Shown here: positions 11,334 through 24,179 of the stretch, in pieces
How the letters are laid out: each line of letters starts with the position of its first letter
Numbering within the stretch: position 1 is the stretch's first letter
NCBI RefSeq assembly: GCF_014805625.2
Contig: NW_023998492.1
Location: forward strand, 706,822 to 770,821
Length of the DNA stretch: 64,000 nt
Source: Glossina fuscipes
Taxonomy: Eukaryota; Arthropoda; Insecta; Diptera; Glossinidae
Direction of reading: 5' to 3'
Notes under the pieces: generated by a model
What the model saw: only the letters and a program-made list of their open reading frames with translations
Databases searched by the model: none
What the model was told of the DNA's origin: nothing
Translations under genes and position numbers: made by a program

Positions 11334-14300
11334 GAACGTGGATAACGGTTACTGCCATTGCTGTAAGATTGAAATATAATTGAATTCTTGTCATAGGCAA
11401 TCAATCATAATTATTTGCTTGTCGAAGTTGGCGTTACTAGCAACGGTTAAACAGCGCGTAAATTATTGGATTCCCAACCTACGCTAAATTTAAATACGTT
11501 CCTTGAAATAGTAATGTTTTTTTTTAATATTGCATGCAGACTTAATAATTTTGAGCTAAAAATAATAGTTTTGGGAATGAGTTAAAATTCCAAAAAAAAT
11601 TCACCTTCAAGACAATAATGTATAACAGGCTAATGAAAATTCGTGGCGCTTATTGAGGAAGTCGTTTGTCGAAATCAATAAGGATTTCGCACTGCAAATA
11701 TGGATTTTATAGACGCGACGCTCTGCGATCGACCTAAATTCGATGAACTTCTTTAGATATTGAACTGAACATTGATCAGAAATCAGTTTAATAACGTAAC
11801 ATAGTGTTATCATTTAAAGAGATTGACGACGGTAAAAACAAGCCTATACATATCTAATATACAAAAAAGACTGCGGTCCACAATGGATGAAGCTGCAGTG
11901 CCAAGCCCCGTATTGATATCAATATAATGTGGTGATAGAAACGAATCAGATATCATAAGCTGTTTCAAAACTAGTCAGACAATTGATTTCATTCGCCGAG
12001 GTCAACAACTAATGCAAGTGGAGAGAGGGCAGGTTACAAACATCTTTAATGCCTTCATCAAAAATGTTATGTCAAAAACAATTGCGAAGATTACCTTATG
12101 TGTGGTGGGGTGGCAAACTCGCACGCTCATTTTGCCCTCACATATCTTTCGTTCGAGAGAAGGTACTAATGTATAAGTTAAATTAGTTATCATAGGTAAG
12201 CATAGGTAAGCGACTGGTGCTTGGTAAAGAGAATTTCAACTGAGGCTCGGAAGGTTGGAGTGGCAACCTTTGCCTGAGAGAAGCCAAAAGGGAGGGTTTC
12301 GTTTTTCTAGCCTTTTGGTTTTTTTCTCGTTCTTGGTGTTTTTGAATGACTTTCTGCTCATATAATAAGAAATAAGAAGAGCGAATAAATTTTAACATAA
12401 AAAGTTAAGACAAATAAATTACCAGCATAAAAAATCATTTATGATGAGCACACGTTAACGTACAAGTTTATACATACACATGAACGATAACGATTCCATT
12501 AAGGCCCCACACACAATCCAGAAATAAAGAATTAAAAATCAATCTACAACAATGTCTTATATGCGGTTATACAAATGCATGTTTGTAATCTTATTTGTTG
12601 TTTAATTCAATGTACAGATAAACATTTTGCGATTTATTAAAACTATTTGAAGTTAACTTAAGGAAATTTTCATTTATAGATTAAGGGTTAAGGTTCCCTT
12701 GAACACTGAGAAATTTAAAAATGTACATTAATGGTTGCTATTATTCAAGCTACATAACTGAGCGACCTAAGGGTTGCTCTCCGTCTATTTTACTTTGTTT
12801 CGCATTCAATTTCCGAATGGGAAAGATGTGCTAGTTTTTCCAATGCAATCGTTATACATAAAAATATATTTCACCTACACGTTCGCATACCTGTTCCTCT
12901 CTCTACCTTCCCATAGGTAAATACATCCCATTGATGTTCTGCCTGATTCTTTCTGTTTGTCCGATCTAGCTCCCTTATATGTCGATATCTATCTATCTAA
13001 ACCAATATCGAGCTCTGATCGTTTTCGCATTCTTCAGCGCAACCGAATCTCAGTCCGTTTGCTTTTCAATGCGTTCCCGCATTCCCCGTCGCTGGATTTC
13101 TTCATTCTTCTTATAGTCCATTCGTCATTTCATTTGCTCCGTCATGCGAAAGTTTACAAGCGTGCTAATGCTTCCAAATGCTCTCTCCACCTCTGTAACT
13201 GTGATTTGTCTATCTTTTCGCTGTTATCAATGTCGATCTACTTACTTTTTAGTTCATCCGTTAGTCCCTTCATAGCTTAGTCAGGCCGGCTGACTGTTGC
13301 CAACATACAAAACAGAGCTTAACTTGCTTATTTATAACTAAGTTCCAAAATCACCGAGACGAAATCAAATTAAAATAATAATAAGCGCCGACACTTCATA
13401 AACGGTAGATGTATTAGAATTTTTTTTTTTATCAAATAACTTCCTGGAAAAGGATAAATCGCGTGATGTCATTGATGAAATTCAAAGAAAGTATTCACAA
13501 TGAAACGCATGCCAAATATGTTTCCAAAATAAGATTTCGCGCCGGTATAAGCGCCTCGCCTCAAGTATAATACATTTTGAATAAGATATAATAAGTATTG
13601 ATAATTACTAAATTAAGCCTTATTTTGAAGTATACGAAGTTTTCTAATAATTTCCACAAACATTGATTTCAGATTGGATGGATTTTAACGTAAACATATA
13701 TTACAAAGGCATTAATATTCGGGGAAAATCCAATGTTAATCGGTGAAACATTATCGCCCTCAAGATGCTGTGAGTTCTGCATTCACTCATGAATTTCAGC
13801 CAAAAAAAAAGGAAAGTTATTATAAAATCATAACACACACACACATAGCACATAAATGTATTCACATATTGGCACATATCTGTTCATTATATACTAAAAC
13901 TTTTATGTCAATAATTTAATAGACCCTTGAGAGTTTATAATAGTTTATCAATTTCATAACTTCATTGATAAAACGCCCGACAGCTCAATTGTTTGTTTTA
14001 TGCAACTTTTCATGAAAACCAGAAATAATGCCCTAATTGATTTTAAAATGTGCGTAAACATATATGAATCGTTAACTATTTGCATTTTGCTCCAATCGCA
14101 TTCATTGTAGCATAAAATCAATATAAATCTTTAGCACTCAACACTCCAGATAACTATATGAAACTTAATTATTTACTATTTCTGGACGAATAAAATAAGT
14201 GTCCGTAGTGTACGAACTATATACGACCTAGCGATAAGATATTAATAAATAAAAACATGTTAACATTATTATAAATGCATAGAAATCATAGCTGTATAGA

Positions 14301-14569
14301 ATATTTTTCAGTGACCTAAGAACCGTATAACATGGTTGACGAAAAAAAAATTTTAATATTTGTTTCAAATTCACATTTGATTGCAATAGTGCATCCGATA
14401 AAAGAAAAAGTGTTTACAGCTCAAAACTTTTCGGCCTTGTTAAGGAAAAAGATTTAATATAAAGAGAAGGCAAGGACTTTTACCTCGGCTTGCACACGCG
14501 CACAAAATTTTGCTGCGACAATTTGACGAATCGGGTGAAATTGATTTTATAACGCTATTCTCGAACCAC

Positions 14570-15662
14570 CCATGTGTACTTAACATTGGGGAGATAAACT
14601 ATGCTTTAATGGGGAGCATAGATGTGCCGAAACTCTCACCTCCCAGTGGTGATCCTCGGGCAACGGCTTCGGCCGGCTAAGAAGAGTTTAAGGTTTTGGG
14701 CTGCTAACTCGGCGACGAGGTTCTGAGAGATGGTGGAGGGGTTGGCTGGAAGATGAGCTCTTCACTCAATAGCTGGTTACTACCTAGGAAATATATGAAT
14801 GAATGGTATTAAGAACGTTGAAGGTAGTAATCTACCGAGTGCATGGTAGATCGCCCCTGCCATGTCAGTGCAATACCCGAGACCTATATATCTCGAAGAA
14901 AAGTAGTTCATGGTGCTGGCAACCAAGGAAGTATGGTGAATCCGAAGCAAGTACGGTTGTTTTTAACAACCGCCCAAAGTATGCCAAAGGCTTTGCAAAA
15001 CAAACTGGGACCCACGGGGGTCAGGAGGCTCGCCTCACAAAGCCACGTATGCCTGCGGGTGTATGATGGACTTTGTTCATAAAGTCATTGGAATAAAAAT
15101 TTTCTCAAGAAAGAGTTAATTATACAAAAAGGAATTGACAGATGGCCTTCCCTTTGGCCTATTAATTAAAAAACTCTCTTGGGAATTAACACATGCAAAA
15201 ATTAAAAAGGGGATTTGACGGAAAGGCTTTTTTCCTTTTCGCCTATTTACTTTACTTTTGAACAAATGTCACGGATGCCTGCGGGTAATGGTGGTAATTG
15301 ATCAACGGCGCCGTGGAAGCCTTATGGCGGAAGCGAGCGCAATTTTTACCCTTTTTGAACGAATATCGTTGATCAATTTGTGAGTCCTGACTGCTTGGGT
15401 GAGGCCCTTCGGGGAGTACTCGTGGTGTTTGTGGTTGGCAAGTCCCTAGCCAAAGTGGAACAGTTGAGTGCAGCTAGGCCTCACAACTGACCAGAGTGGG
15501 GTTTATTGTTCCATACACAATAAACCGTTCTGGACTCTGGTGTTGTTTAGGCCCCTACTCTGTGGGGATTGTCTAACTCGCCAGGGGGCGTAGTACGCTT
15601 AAAGTGGCTTGGGCCGCCGTGGGGTTAAGCCTTTCAGGCAGGAACCCACGTTAAACCCTTGC
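14570..15662. other. GC-rich structured island of unknown identity
   Basis: This ~1.1 kb block is far richer in G and C than its surroundings and has blocks such as CAACGGCTTCGGCCGGC (14660s) and CGTGGGG...AACCCACG (15.61-15.65 kb). ATGCCTGCGGGT occurs at 15048 and, slightly altered, near 15275. Two overlapping open frames (14803-15066 and 14843-15082) lack known motifs. Several strong hairpins cluster at 15.40-15.66 kb. Such structure is typical of the untranslated 5' regions of some non-LTR retrotransposons or of a structured RNA. I cannot name a family. Confidence 0.5.
15491..15540. other. Strong hairpin inside GC-rich island
   Basis: GGTTTATTGT (15500-15509) pairs perfectly with ACAATAAACC (15517-15526) across a 7 nt loop. 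The outer CCAGAGT (15491-15497) pairs with ACTCTGG (15534-15540). A second stem, TTGGC...GCCAA, lies just upstream near 15434-15455. Confidence 0.75.
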
Positions 15663-16134
15663 TACAAATTCTGTACCTAACATATTGAGCATAAAATCAG
15701 GGCACTGATTACGTGTTTTTAGCTATATAGCTTTCACTTGGAAGGCGAACCTTAAAGATTGTTTGGTTGAGAGTTACGTCATGTTTTTGACAAAATGAAA
15801 TGAAGTGAAATACTAAACACTTTTAATTGAAAGAACAAACAGCTTAAACTATGAATTTTGAATTTTTATTTCTGTTTTATGTATTTATATATTAACCTAT
15901 AAATGCATTTGTAAAGAATATATAGTGTTCTAAAATGACTCTTTGCTTTTTATTCGGTTTCTGAAAATAAAAGCCTTCTGACCTCAATCACTCCAAAGTA
16001 AAGGCTAAACGGATCACTAGAGGTATGTGGGTTTTCCTTATACAACCACTAGCAGCAATTTTTCTTAAACCATCCATCTCATTTTGGCACTCAAATGTTT
16101 CTTTATATAGGTCTATAAAGATTTATATAATTAT
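15663..16134. other. Unassigned AT-rich DNA
   Basis: Nothing supportable is visible here. Confidence 0.4.
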
Positions 16135-16306
16135 TACACCCATCACCGAAGGACGAGAGGTTTACTCATTTCGTCAAAAAATTTTCAGCGCCCAGGAGGA
16201 AGCACCCGAGACTCCACAAAGTATAGATATTCTTGATCAGCATCAAATCCTAAATCGGTTTAATCATAACCTAACACATATTATACAGACGGACAGACGG
16301 TCCCGA
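16135..16306. repeat. Dispersed repeat relic (ACCC-ATCACCGAAGGA type)
   Basis: Contains CCCATCACCGAAGGACGAGA, ACTCCACAAAGTATAGATAT, TTCTTGATCAGCAT and a CAGACGGACAGACGG block, in the same order as at 18.5, 18.9, 54.5 and 58.1 kb. An overlapping 116-codon frame is by chance. Confidence 0.65.
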
Positions 16307-17859
16307 CCGAATTTAATTTATTTACTTGTCTTAAATATAATATTGTTAACTATAGTGCGAATCTACCAAGAATGATTAAAATATTCTTCTCTTTCCAAAA
16401 AAGCACTTTTTTGAAATTCAAACGGCGTTCCTTAAACAAATTTTTCTCTGTATTAATTTTGTGCATTTATCTAACAAACGTTAACTACATAACTTTTCTT
16501 TAGCAACGCATGCAAGCTACGTGTTCTAATGATTTTTGCGTGACGCACAACCGCGCGCAATCTTCAGTATTATGAAGTTGCGGTATATTTAAGAGATTTA
16601 TAGCAATGTCCCTAGCAAGAAAGCAAAGAAGTGCAAATCGGATGATGGCTCAACTGGTAATGATACAGACACTAAATATGTAAGAGTAACTATGTTGAAT
16701 ACATAGGTTAAAAATGAAATGTGAAAACATATGCTAAAAAGACAACCTATTTTTGCCTATTTTACCTATAGCTATGTCAACTAATTCGAAATTTATATCG
16801 CACTACGCGAATAACGGAAAAATTCTGCCAAACGGGGTTAAATTAAAAAGCTATATACTATATCAAGTGCTTTCGCTTCATAAATCATAGTTATAAAGAA
16901 ATTGAAGAAAATTTGAATTGGTTTCTTCGAAAGCAATTCATGCTCTCATTGGAGAAAATATACACTAGAAGTATTTCAAAATAATGGAAACTAATATTAT
17001 TGAAATAAATGAAAACTAATTTGCTTTTGAGTACAGAAGTGAAGGTTATTCGTACATTCTGTTGACAAGACAGTTCTCAAAAAATATAGTTTGTTAGCTT
17101 AAATCAAACATCAGGGCAAATTAGAGAAAAAAATAAATCGTGAAATTTTTGGACATTAACAATAGCGTTACTTAAGTGTTTGTTAAGGGCTTTTGAGTAT
17201 TAAGGCATGAACTTTCATGGATTTTTTTTTAACAAACTTTCCAAATGCGGTGTAATTTTGAAATAGGTGCGAAACGATCTATCTCTGTTGGGATTCGATC
17301 TTAGGCTAAAAAAAATTAATGTACAAGATTTAATTAAAACAGCGCGATGCCAGACGAAAATATTAACGACCAGGTTCAAATTCAAATGGAATGGAAAATG
17401 GTTTTGAATCGATATAATTAAAGGTGTTTCCATCATCAATCTTTATCAACATCCGCACAAAGTCGGTATACCGTATTAATGACCTGTTTTGGCGAAAGGA
17501 GGAATTCTAACTTGCAGTGACTTAAGCGTGGGCTTTGACTAGAAATATGTTTGAATCCATAATCAGATTCGTAAAAAACTGCACAGGATGGAGGCACATC
17601 ACGGCGATCGGTTCAGATGGTAACAAATGGAATTTCCATGGACTTCACACACTTAGCGGAGCTAATATAGCTTTTTTTCTTAAAAACATTTTATTATTCG
17701 ATTTTTCAACCTATGGTGATAATTGTGATAAATTCCCTATCCCCAGGTGGGTTTAAAATTAACAATAAATCAACACTTTCAAATTTTATTTAGCCCGTAT
17801 GATTAACTTAAAACCGAGAAAACAATTGTATTCGCCAGTGACCGAATATTTTATACCCG
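16307..17859. other. Unassigned AT-rich DNA
   Basis: No gene or element that I can support. Confidence 0.4.
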
Positions 17860-18045
17860 TCACCGTGATTCTAAAGAGACTAATAGAAATGGAAGACCTA
17901 ACTTTGATATTTTATACTGTTGCGTAGGTGTGGCTGATTTTTATATCACTGAGAGAGGGGGCATTTTCATTTTGTCAAAAAGCTTGCAACCCCAAAGGGG
18001 CACCATCAGCTCCCAAACGGACTTGGGCGTGTCTGTCTGACTGTA
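17860..18045. repeat. Dispersed repeat relic
   Basis: Starts TATACCCGTCACCG and continues through CATTTTGTCAAAAAGCTTGC to GTGTCTGTCTGACTG, the layout of the family seen elsewhere in the window. Confidence 0.55.
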
Positions 18046-18487
18046 CTAAAAACGGAAGCAAACGGAACGTAATCGATAGACAAATTTCATTCCATCTTAT
18101 TATATCTGACATATCTATACAAAGGCGAATGTATTTTATATATATAAAATAAATAAACGTTTATAGGCAAAGTAAATACAATAAAATTTGATCCAAATTT
18201 TTTTCCGAAGAAGAGTTTGTTTCACGTATTAATTACAGACACTTAATGATTGAAGGCAACTTTGCGAAATTTACATTGTCTCGAGTACTTTTCTTTCGTT
18301 TTTTAACTATGTTTGTGAGTACACTAGGACAGTTTTAAAATTTGACAGATATTGATGATATTTTTCAACCTTCGACTTTTTATGTCCATTGCTCAAATTT
18401 GCAAGTTTCGCATGAAAAAGAGAACCGGCAGGCGGTTGAATGCATAATAAATAACGCGATAAAAATTCCTGCGACTAAGTAAATCAT

Positions 18488-18650
18488 ATATATGCCCATC
18501 ACTAAAGGATGAGAGGCATATTTAAAACGTCAAAACGTTTGTAATGTTCAGAAAGAAAATTCGGAGACACCACAGAGCAAATATATACATATATATTCTT
18601 GATAAACGTTAAAGTGTGAGGCAATTAAAGCGTGTCCGTCTCTCTCGTAA
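18488..18650. repeat. Dispersed repeat relic
   Basis: GCCCATCACTAAAGGATGAG, GTCAAAACGTTTGTAATGTT, ATATATTCTTGATAAACG and GTGTCCGTCTCTCTCG appear in the family order. Confidence 0.65.
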
Positions 18651-18929
18651 TGCCCGTTATTCCCGTTACGCTGCCGGCAAAAATGAAGTTATCGACTACA
18701 ATTTTGGCAAAAAGATTGAAATTTTTTGCACACGGGATGGTATTGAAAATGGACCAAATAGGTTGTTATGCCTATAGCACCACGTGAACTGAGGGCAGCT
18801 ATGTTTGCAATGAGAATAAAAAATTGGTTTTTCCCTGTTACTCATGAACTATAGAAGACGACACTGTAGTATCAGTGCAAAAATCAGGAAAAGTTACCAC
18901 GGGTACCTAATATTTCCTAATTTTTTTTC

Positions 18930-19062
18930 AATACCCTTGTAACGCGCACCAGCTCGCTTCTAAAGCCCCGTAAAGTATATAAATTCTTGATCAGCTTCAA
19001 ACTCCGAATACGACTAAGCATGCTCGTCTGTCCATCTGTCTGCGTGCCTAGCTATATACTAC
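18930..19062. repeat. Dispersed repeat relic
   Basis: AAAGTATATAAATTCTTGAT, ACTAAGCATGCTCGTCTGTC and CATCTGTCTGCGTG match the 3' half of the family. Confidence 0.6.
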
Positions 19063-20689
19063 CTATGATAAACATTCTTCCGTTCGCAGAAATAAAGATA
19101 TTCCTATAAATTTTCATAAAAAAATAAAAATAACCTAAGCCGCTCGAAGGGCACGCCTACAATATCCTCATACGTATGCAAAAAAACGGTGAACATATTT
19201 GCTTTCCCGGGTTTTTGGCTTGCATATTGCAAATGGAACAACAAATAAACCTATAAATTTCCATTTTTATTAGGAAAATAGAAAAAATCAGTCTCGCCCA
19301 CCCAATATTATAGAGTACAAAATTTAGTTTTTATATTGTTTTTTAGTGATGGGTATAAAAGGTTTGGTTACGACCGAGCATAGTTTGCTTACTTGTTTTT
19401 AGTCATTTTGTCACTAGAATTTTTCACCGATTGCTCAATGATGCAAGGTTTTGTTGGCCATATTTTTTTTCTGCATTTTGCTTCAGCACTCAGTTTTCAC
19501 ACATGAAGAAATTGCGATGAAATGAACAACATTTCGAGAATTCTCTCTAGAACCTATATTAAAAATCTATGAATTCACTCGTTTTGCTTTTTTGGTTACG
19601 CAATCACGCAATCTTGTTGATAGGTATGACATTTATTGCGAAATATGTATACGGCTTCACTGCATATGCCCGCATATGCGAGTGCCTGAATAGCATGTGC
19701 AATTTTGAAATTTGACGTATGCCTCGTGAGAGCATGTTGAGTAGACACACAACTAATGGCTATCGTTGAATGGCATGAATGATTTTAATCTATTTGACTG
19801 TTTTCATATTTAGCTTTAGCCTTTATAAATAGCTTTAATCATTTAAAAATACGTAATTGTTTTCAGTTTTTTTAATAGCGATGAGCTTAGAAACTTTTAA
19901 GTTTGTTTAGTAAGTGACTAAGTTACTTTTCGTGCTGGTAAATGCTTCTAGAAAATAAGAAAATCCATATGAAGTACATCGAATCTGAAACATATCATTA
20001 ATATACAATGGTGATAAACTTGTGGATTAGAGATTTTGGATCGTTTTATGACGATTTCTCAACGCAAGAAAGAGGAGGAATAACAGTTGTAACTATCTTG
20101 CGGTTGTTGCAATAGGCATCTATTGCCGACTGGATCGTTAGAAATAGTCCTCAGTCAGTAACAAGAAGCTTGATCATCTATTTGATTGACCATAAATGTT
20201 AAATTTGTTCTTTAGGGCTAGAGTTTTTATACAATTTTTTAGTGTTCCTTCTATAATTTAAAACTACGTGTTTGTGCCTTTAAGCCTACATTACTTATCA
20301 TTCTTAATTTTTGTAAAATAATTGATGATTCAACAGTTTTCATTTAACAGTATATTTCCATAGAGTGTTGCTGCATATGTTTCTATTATATGCATACAGC
20401 CGAAACATGATATAAGAAATGGCGTAAGGTAAAAGTGTCAAATTTTCATGGACACATTACGGAATTTTTAAGTGATCGCCAAGCGACTTACGATTAGTAT
20501 CAGCAATTCAAGAATGATTTTAAACACAATGGAAAACTAAATAGCAGATAGGTGAATAGGATCGATGAGAGAATAGAAATGAGAGCATCCTTGACAGTGT
20601 TGTGCAACTTATTCAATGAAAACTTTAAAAACTTGTGTTAAAATACTCTGTAGAAAAAGATATTAAAAAAAATAACAACCCAAAAGCAG
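19063..20689. other. Unassigned AT-rich DNA
   Basis: Nothing supportable is visible. Confidence 0.4.
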
Positions 20690-20709
20690 GCTCTTGGCAG
20701 GCAGGAAAA

Positions 20710-21560
20710 GATCACGCTGCAAAAAGAAATTCGAAACTGCAGGAAAAACCGAGGATATGCATTGCAATCTAAAATCGTAATCTATTTTGATTACAAAGGT
20801 TCTAAGATTGTGAGTTTTAATTAATAACTTCTTTCTTTCTAATTTCAATGATTACTTTTCGGATTAATTATTCAAGCTCACCTTATATAACTCTTTTATT
20901 TAACAAGCATAAAAAAGAAAATTTTATCTAAGTAGCTATCATGTATTATAGATCTTGACCGATGTAGTAGTCTAGGCGCTTGTAGACAACTTTTTTATTA
21001 ATTGAAATTTCATAGACTCGTTAATCGATCTACTCAATATTCTGACAAGCAGTCTTCGTTTTTATCTCGTTTTGACGGGCGTTTGATATGTTACACTTTC
21101 CGTCTGTCCAACATCTATTCATGTAGGTTCGTTTTCAACTGACACGTCGCAGCTTTTTAGATATTTTCACGAAATCTATTAAACCGACGTTGTACCCAAA
21201 GACAAATCCTATTGCAAACATAGCAGACGACTTTTGCGCCCTCTCTCCCCTCCCGAGGTTTATTTTGAAAGAGCCTTTGTATGGAAAACATTGAACTTTT
21301 CATATTCTATTGAAAATAATCTTTCGACGTCTTAAATTTATATAAAAAATTTGGATTGGATTGGGCAATTTTTGCACTCGCTTTTCGCAAGGTTTCACAA
21401 AAAATAGTAAGCCTTTTTATGCCAAAAAATTCTAATTTTTTATATGTTACGACGAAAAATTACTGCGGTAACTATGAACTACGTCGATCTATTGTTTGGA
21501 CACCACCGTTTAAAAAAATAATTCTACAGCAAAAGGTCTTAACCTGTAATAGGCTGCACT
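20710..21560 (+). repeat. ~0.85 kb inverted repeat, right copy
   Basis: Reverse complement of ~9210-10065, lying about 10.6 kb from it. No coding potential; the identity of the segment is unknown. Confidence 0.8.
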
Positions 21561-21563
21561 GAT

Positions 21564-21573
21564 NNNNNNNNNN
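21564..21573. other. Assembly gap (10 N)
   Basis: Ten undetermined bases at the junction between the captured segment and the mariner coding region. The true gap size may differ. Confidence 1.
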
Positions 21574-21574
21574 G

Positions 21575-22252
21575 CCACACCAATTAACAGAAAAAAACAT
21601 GATGGATCGAATTTCCATCTGCGAAGCCTTGGCCAAACGGAATGAGATAGACCCATTTCTTAAACGGATGGTGACTGGAGATGAGAAATGGATCACATAC
21701 GATAACGCTGTGCGAAAACGATCGTGGTCAAAGAGCGGTGAAGCACCTCAAACCGCCAGGAAGGTTTTGCTATGCATTTGGTGGGACTGGAAGGGGATTA
21801 TTTATTATGAGTTGCTTCCATATTGCCAAACGCTAAATTCTGATCTCTCCTGTCAACAACTGGACCGTTTGAAGATAGCGATTGACCAGAAACGGCCAGA
21901 ATTGGCCAACAGGAGAGGTGTCGTGTTCCACCAGGACAACGCTAGGCCACACACATCTACATTGACTCGCCAGAAACTTCGGGAGCTTGGTTGGGAAGTT
22001 TTAATGCATCCGCCATACAGTCCGGACTTGGCACCAAGCGATTATCATCTTTTTCTTGCATTGCAAAATTTCTTTAATGATAAAAAATTGGAATCTAGGG
22101 AGGATTGTGAAAATCGACTACTAGAGTTTTTTGCAAATAGAGACCAGGACTTCTATGAGAGAGGCATTTTGAAGTTACCTTTAAAATGGCAACAAATCGT
22201 ACAACAAAACGGTGCATATTTGACGCAAATCGGACAATCCGAAGCATGTTAA
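21575..22252 (+). pseudogene. Mariner transposase, catalytic domain (N-terminally truncated)
   Basis: The frame is open from the gap (PHQLTEKNM..., matching the linker after the DNA-binding domain) to the TAA at 22252. Catalytic residues are all present: Asp in VTGDEKWI, Asp in VFHQDNARPH and Asp in YSPDLAPSDYHLF. Thirty-four residues separate the last two, the DD34D signature of mariners. WWDWKGIIYYELLP and the LTQIGQSE tail resemble the mellifera/cecropia side of the family. A few residues seem missing after GEAPQT compared with relatives. The DNA-binding half is absent because of the inserted segment and gap, so this copy cannot encode a working enzyme unless the gap hides an exon. The catalytic domain itself is remarkably undamaged. 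Confidence 0.85.
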
Positions 22253-22274
22253 ATAAAGTCCCGAAGTTCATATA

Positions 22275-22307
22275 AAAATAATGGATTTCTTTTTCCCCAA
22301 ACTAATA
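22275..22307 (-). repeat. Mariner right terminal inverted repeat
   Basis: On the minus strand it reads TTAGTTTGGGGAAAAAGAAA, close to known mariner termini, and it is bordered by TA. A second copy ends at 23525. Confidence 0.65.
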
Positions 22308-23423
22308 TAAGAGTACGTAGTGATTATTTTTATAATGGTTGAAAGAGTAACCTAGCAACGTAATAATTAGTATGCAAACTACGGCAGCATTTAACAGTGT
22401 AGTAGGGCAAATCGATTGGACCTTTAGGTGCAGAAGCGTATGGTGCAAATTATTGCGGACCTAAAAGAGTGATAACGCCTTTTTTTCCAACGCCTGTTGA
22501 CCACCTCTTTCTTCGAAACTGACAAGTTTTAGAAGAGATTTAATATCAAGCAAGAATTGAAAGAGAAAATAAGTCTTCAACAAACTTCAACAACTTTGGT
22601 AAACATGGTCAAATTTGAATACCAACACAGCCATGACGTCGAAAAGTTGATTCCAATTTATTGCTAAAAATACTTTGTTCAACAAAAAATATCAATTTTG
22701 ATATTGAACCACGAGAAATATAAAAACATTTGAGAAACATTGGGAAGCTAAATGAATACACCAGGTGGGAACTGAAGCTTTTTGAAAGTGACGCCGATTG
22801 CATCATTACTATAGTAGTGCCACCAAATATCGACATACAATACTCTAAAACATATCTGGTTTCACACATATCGCTTTTTACGCAACACTGCGATTCTTCG
22901 GTTGTTGATTTTCTGATTTGCAGAAAAATAAGATGTCGAGTATTATAATAAAATAGCCACAATTTCATGAATGAGGTAAAATTTTGTTTAATCCATTATC
23001 TACGGCATCACTATCCCATCCTGGGCACTAATTATGTGTCTTTTAGTTAACGACCGCTTATTTGAAAGGCCTACCTCGAGAACCATTTGGTTGAGAGTTA
23101 TGTACGGCTTTGACCATTCAAAGTTTACTTCGAAAAAGTAATAGGAAAATAAGGGCAAGTTTGACGTTTGTTTGTCTATATTAATTTACATTGGAGGCAA
23201 ATACATAAAACCATTTGCTTGCACATTTCCGAGTAAGAGGATTTGAAGCGTCACAACTTGCTATGTCTTACAAGGTTACTTTTCCTCTACTGCCCACTAA
23301 CACAATATGAGGAATTATAGCATCCCGCCTGTTGTGAATATATTTGTTAACATTACTTGATTATTCAATAGCAACATTTTTTTGGTGTATGAAAATATTA
23401 GTGATTTAAAATTGATTATTTAA
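22308..23423. other. Unassigned DNA between two mariner 3' ends
   Basis: No recognisable gene. Overlapping frames at 22609-22968 (minus) and 22730-22948 (plus) show no family motif. Confidence 0.4.
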
Positions 23424-23527
23424 ACAAAACGGTGCATATTTGACCCAAATCGGACAATCCGAAGCATGTTAAATAAAGTACTGAAGTTCATATAAAAATA
23501 ATGGATTTCTTTTTCTCCAAACCAATA
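23424..23527 (+). mobile_element. Second mariner 3' end fragment
   Basis: About 100 bp nearly identical to 22203-22307: the last transposase codons (NGAYLTQIGQSE), the stop, and the TIR ending CTCCAAACCAATA. It is 5'-truncated. Confidence 0.85.
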
Positions 23528-24179
23528 TTTCACTTCGTTTATTTTGTTTTTTGTTTAAATATACCGCAACGAATTCAAAGTTTGTGTTAAATCTGCATCA
23601 TTACATTGTGTTCAGTTCTAAATAATTCTTCAAAATGCAATGAAAGGTACTTGCACTTGTGTTATTTTCCAACAAACTTGTTGCTTTGCTTGGGAGCCAT
23701 CATGAATTCCACCTTTTACCATACCATTTTCTACAGAATGGACATATTCTCGTAGAGAATAAGACCTGTCCTATATTTTCACAAAATATTGAATAACAAC
23801 GACCGTTGCAACGTCGCTGACACTTCTGTATTATTTCTATTAACAAAGCATATTTACCGTACAAACCGCTCTGCTGTTTATGTCGAAAATTGGAACAAAT
23901 CGGCCATGCCCACACAAAGTTATCAGTAATTAAATATTATTTCTTTCAGTTTTTTCAGGTTTTACGCTTATTCATCATACGGCAAACAAGATAGAATGTT
24001 TAAAACTATTGTGTACACTCCTCAAATGAAGATATACTATCTGCCGGAAATTGGATTAATTTTAAAATAAATATGCTAACTTGATAATAAAATAACTTGG
24101 AGAGTACAATGCGAAAAGCATATGGATGGTGGTATGCGAGATTCGATCTTCGTCGAATAAATTTTTTCTTACCTGTTTA

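Larger units (their letters stand above)
10375..14569. other. Unassigned DNA with dispersed-repeat relics
   Basis: No gene. 10485-10500 contains the palindromic ATTCGGCTGGGCCGAAT. Dispersed-repeat and tandem pieces lie at 11.06-11.33 kb. 12.9-13.28 kb is pyrimidine-rich; its 107-codon open frame looks compositional. Confidence 0.45.
20690..22307 (+). mobile_element. Mariner-family transposon with captured segment
   Basis: The inverted-repeat segment (~20710-21560), flanked on its left by a few tens of bases alignable to the mariner helix-turn-helix region of the left copy, is followed by a 10 bp assembly gap. Then comes the C-terminal two thirds of a mariner transposase and a 3' end resembling a mariner TIR (TTTTTCCCCAAACTAA followed by TA). 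The captured segment therefore sits between the N- and C-terminal parts of the transposase. Sequence lost in the gap prevents a full check. Confidence 0.65.

Noticed and set aside
12957..13280. 107-codon open frame
   Set aside because: Pyrimidine-rich DNA gives Ser/Leu/Phe-rich text with no motif or neighbours.
13834..13846. Short CA run considered as a microsatellite or CRISPR-like repeat
   Set aside because: Only a dozen bases; no spaced repeat array exists anywhere in the window.
16025..16375. 116-codon open frame
   Set aside because: Overlaps a dispersed-repeat relic and contains no domain.
22609..22968. 119-codon minus-strand frame and opposing 72-codon frame
   Set aside because: Neither shows a family motif and they overlap; insufficient for a gene call.
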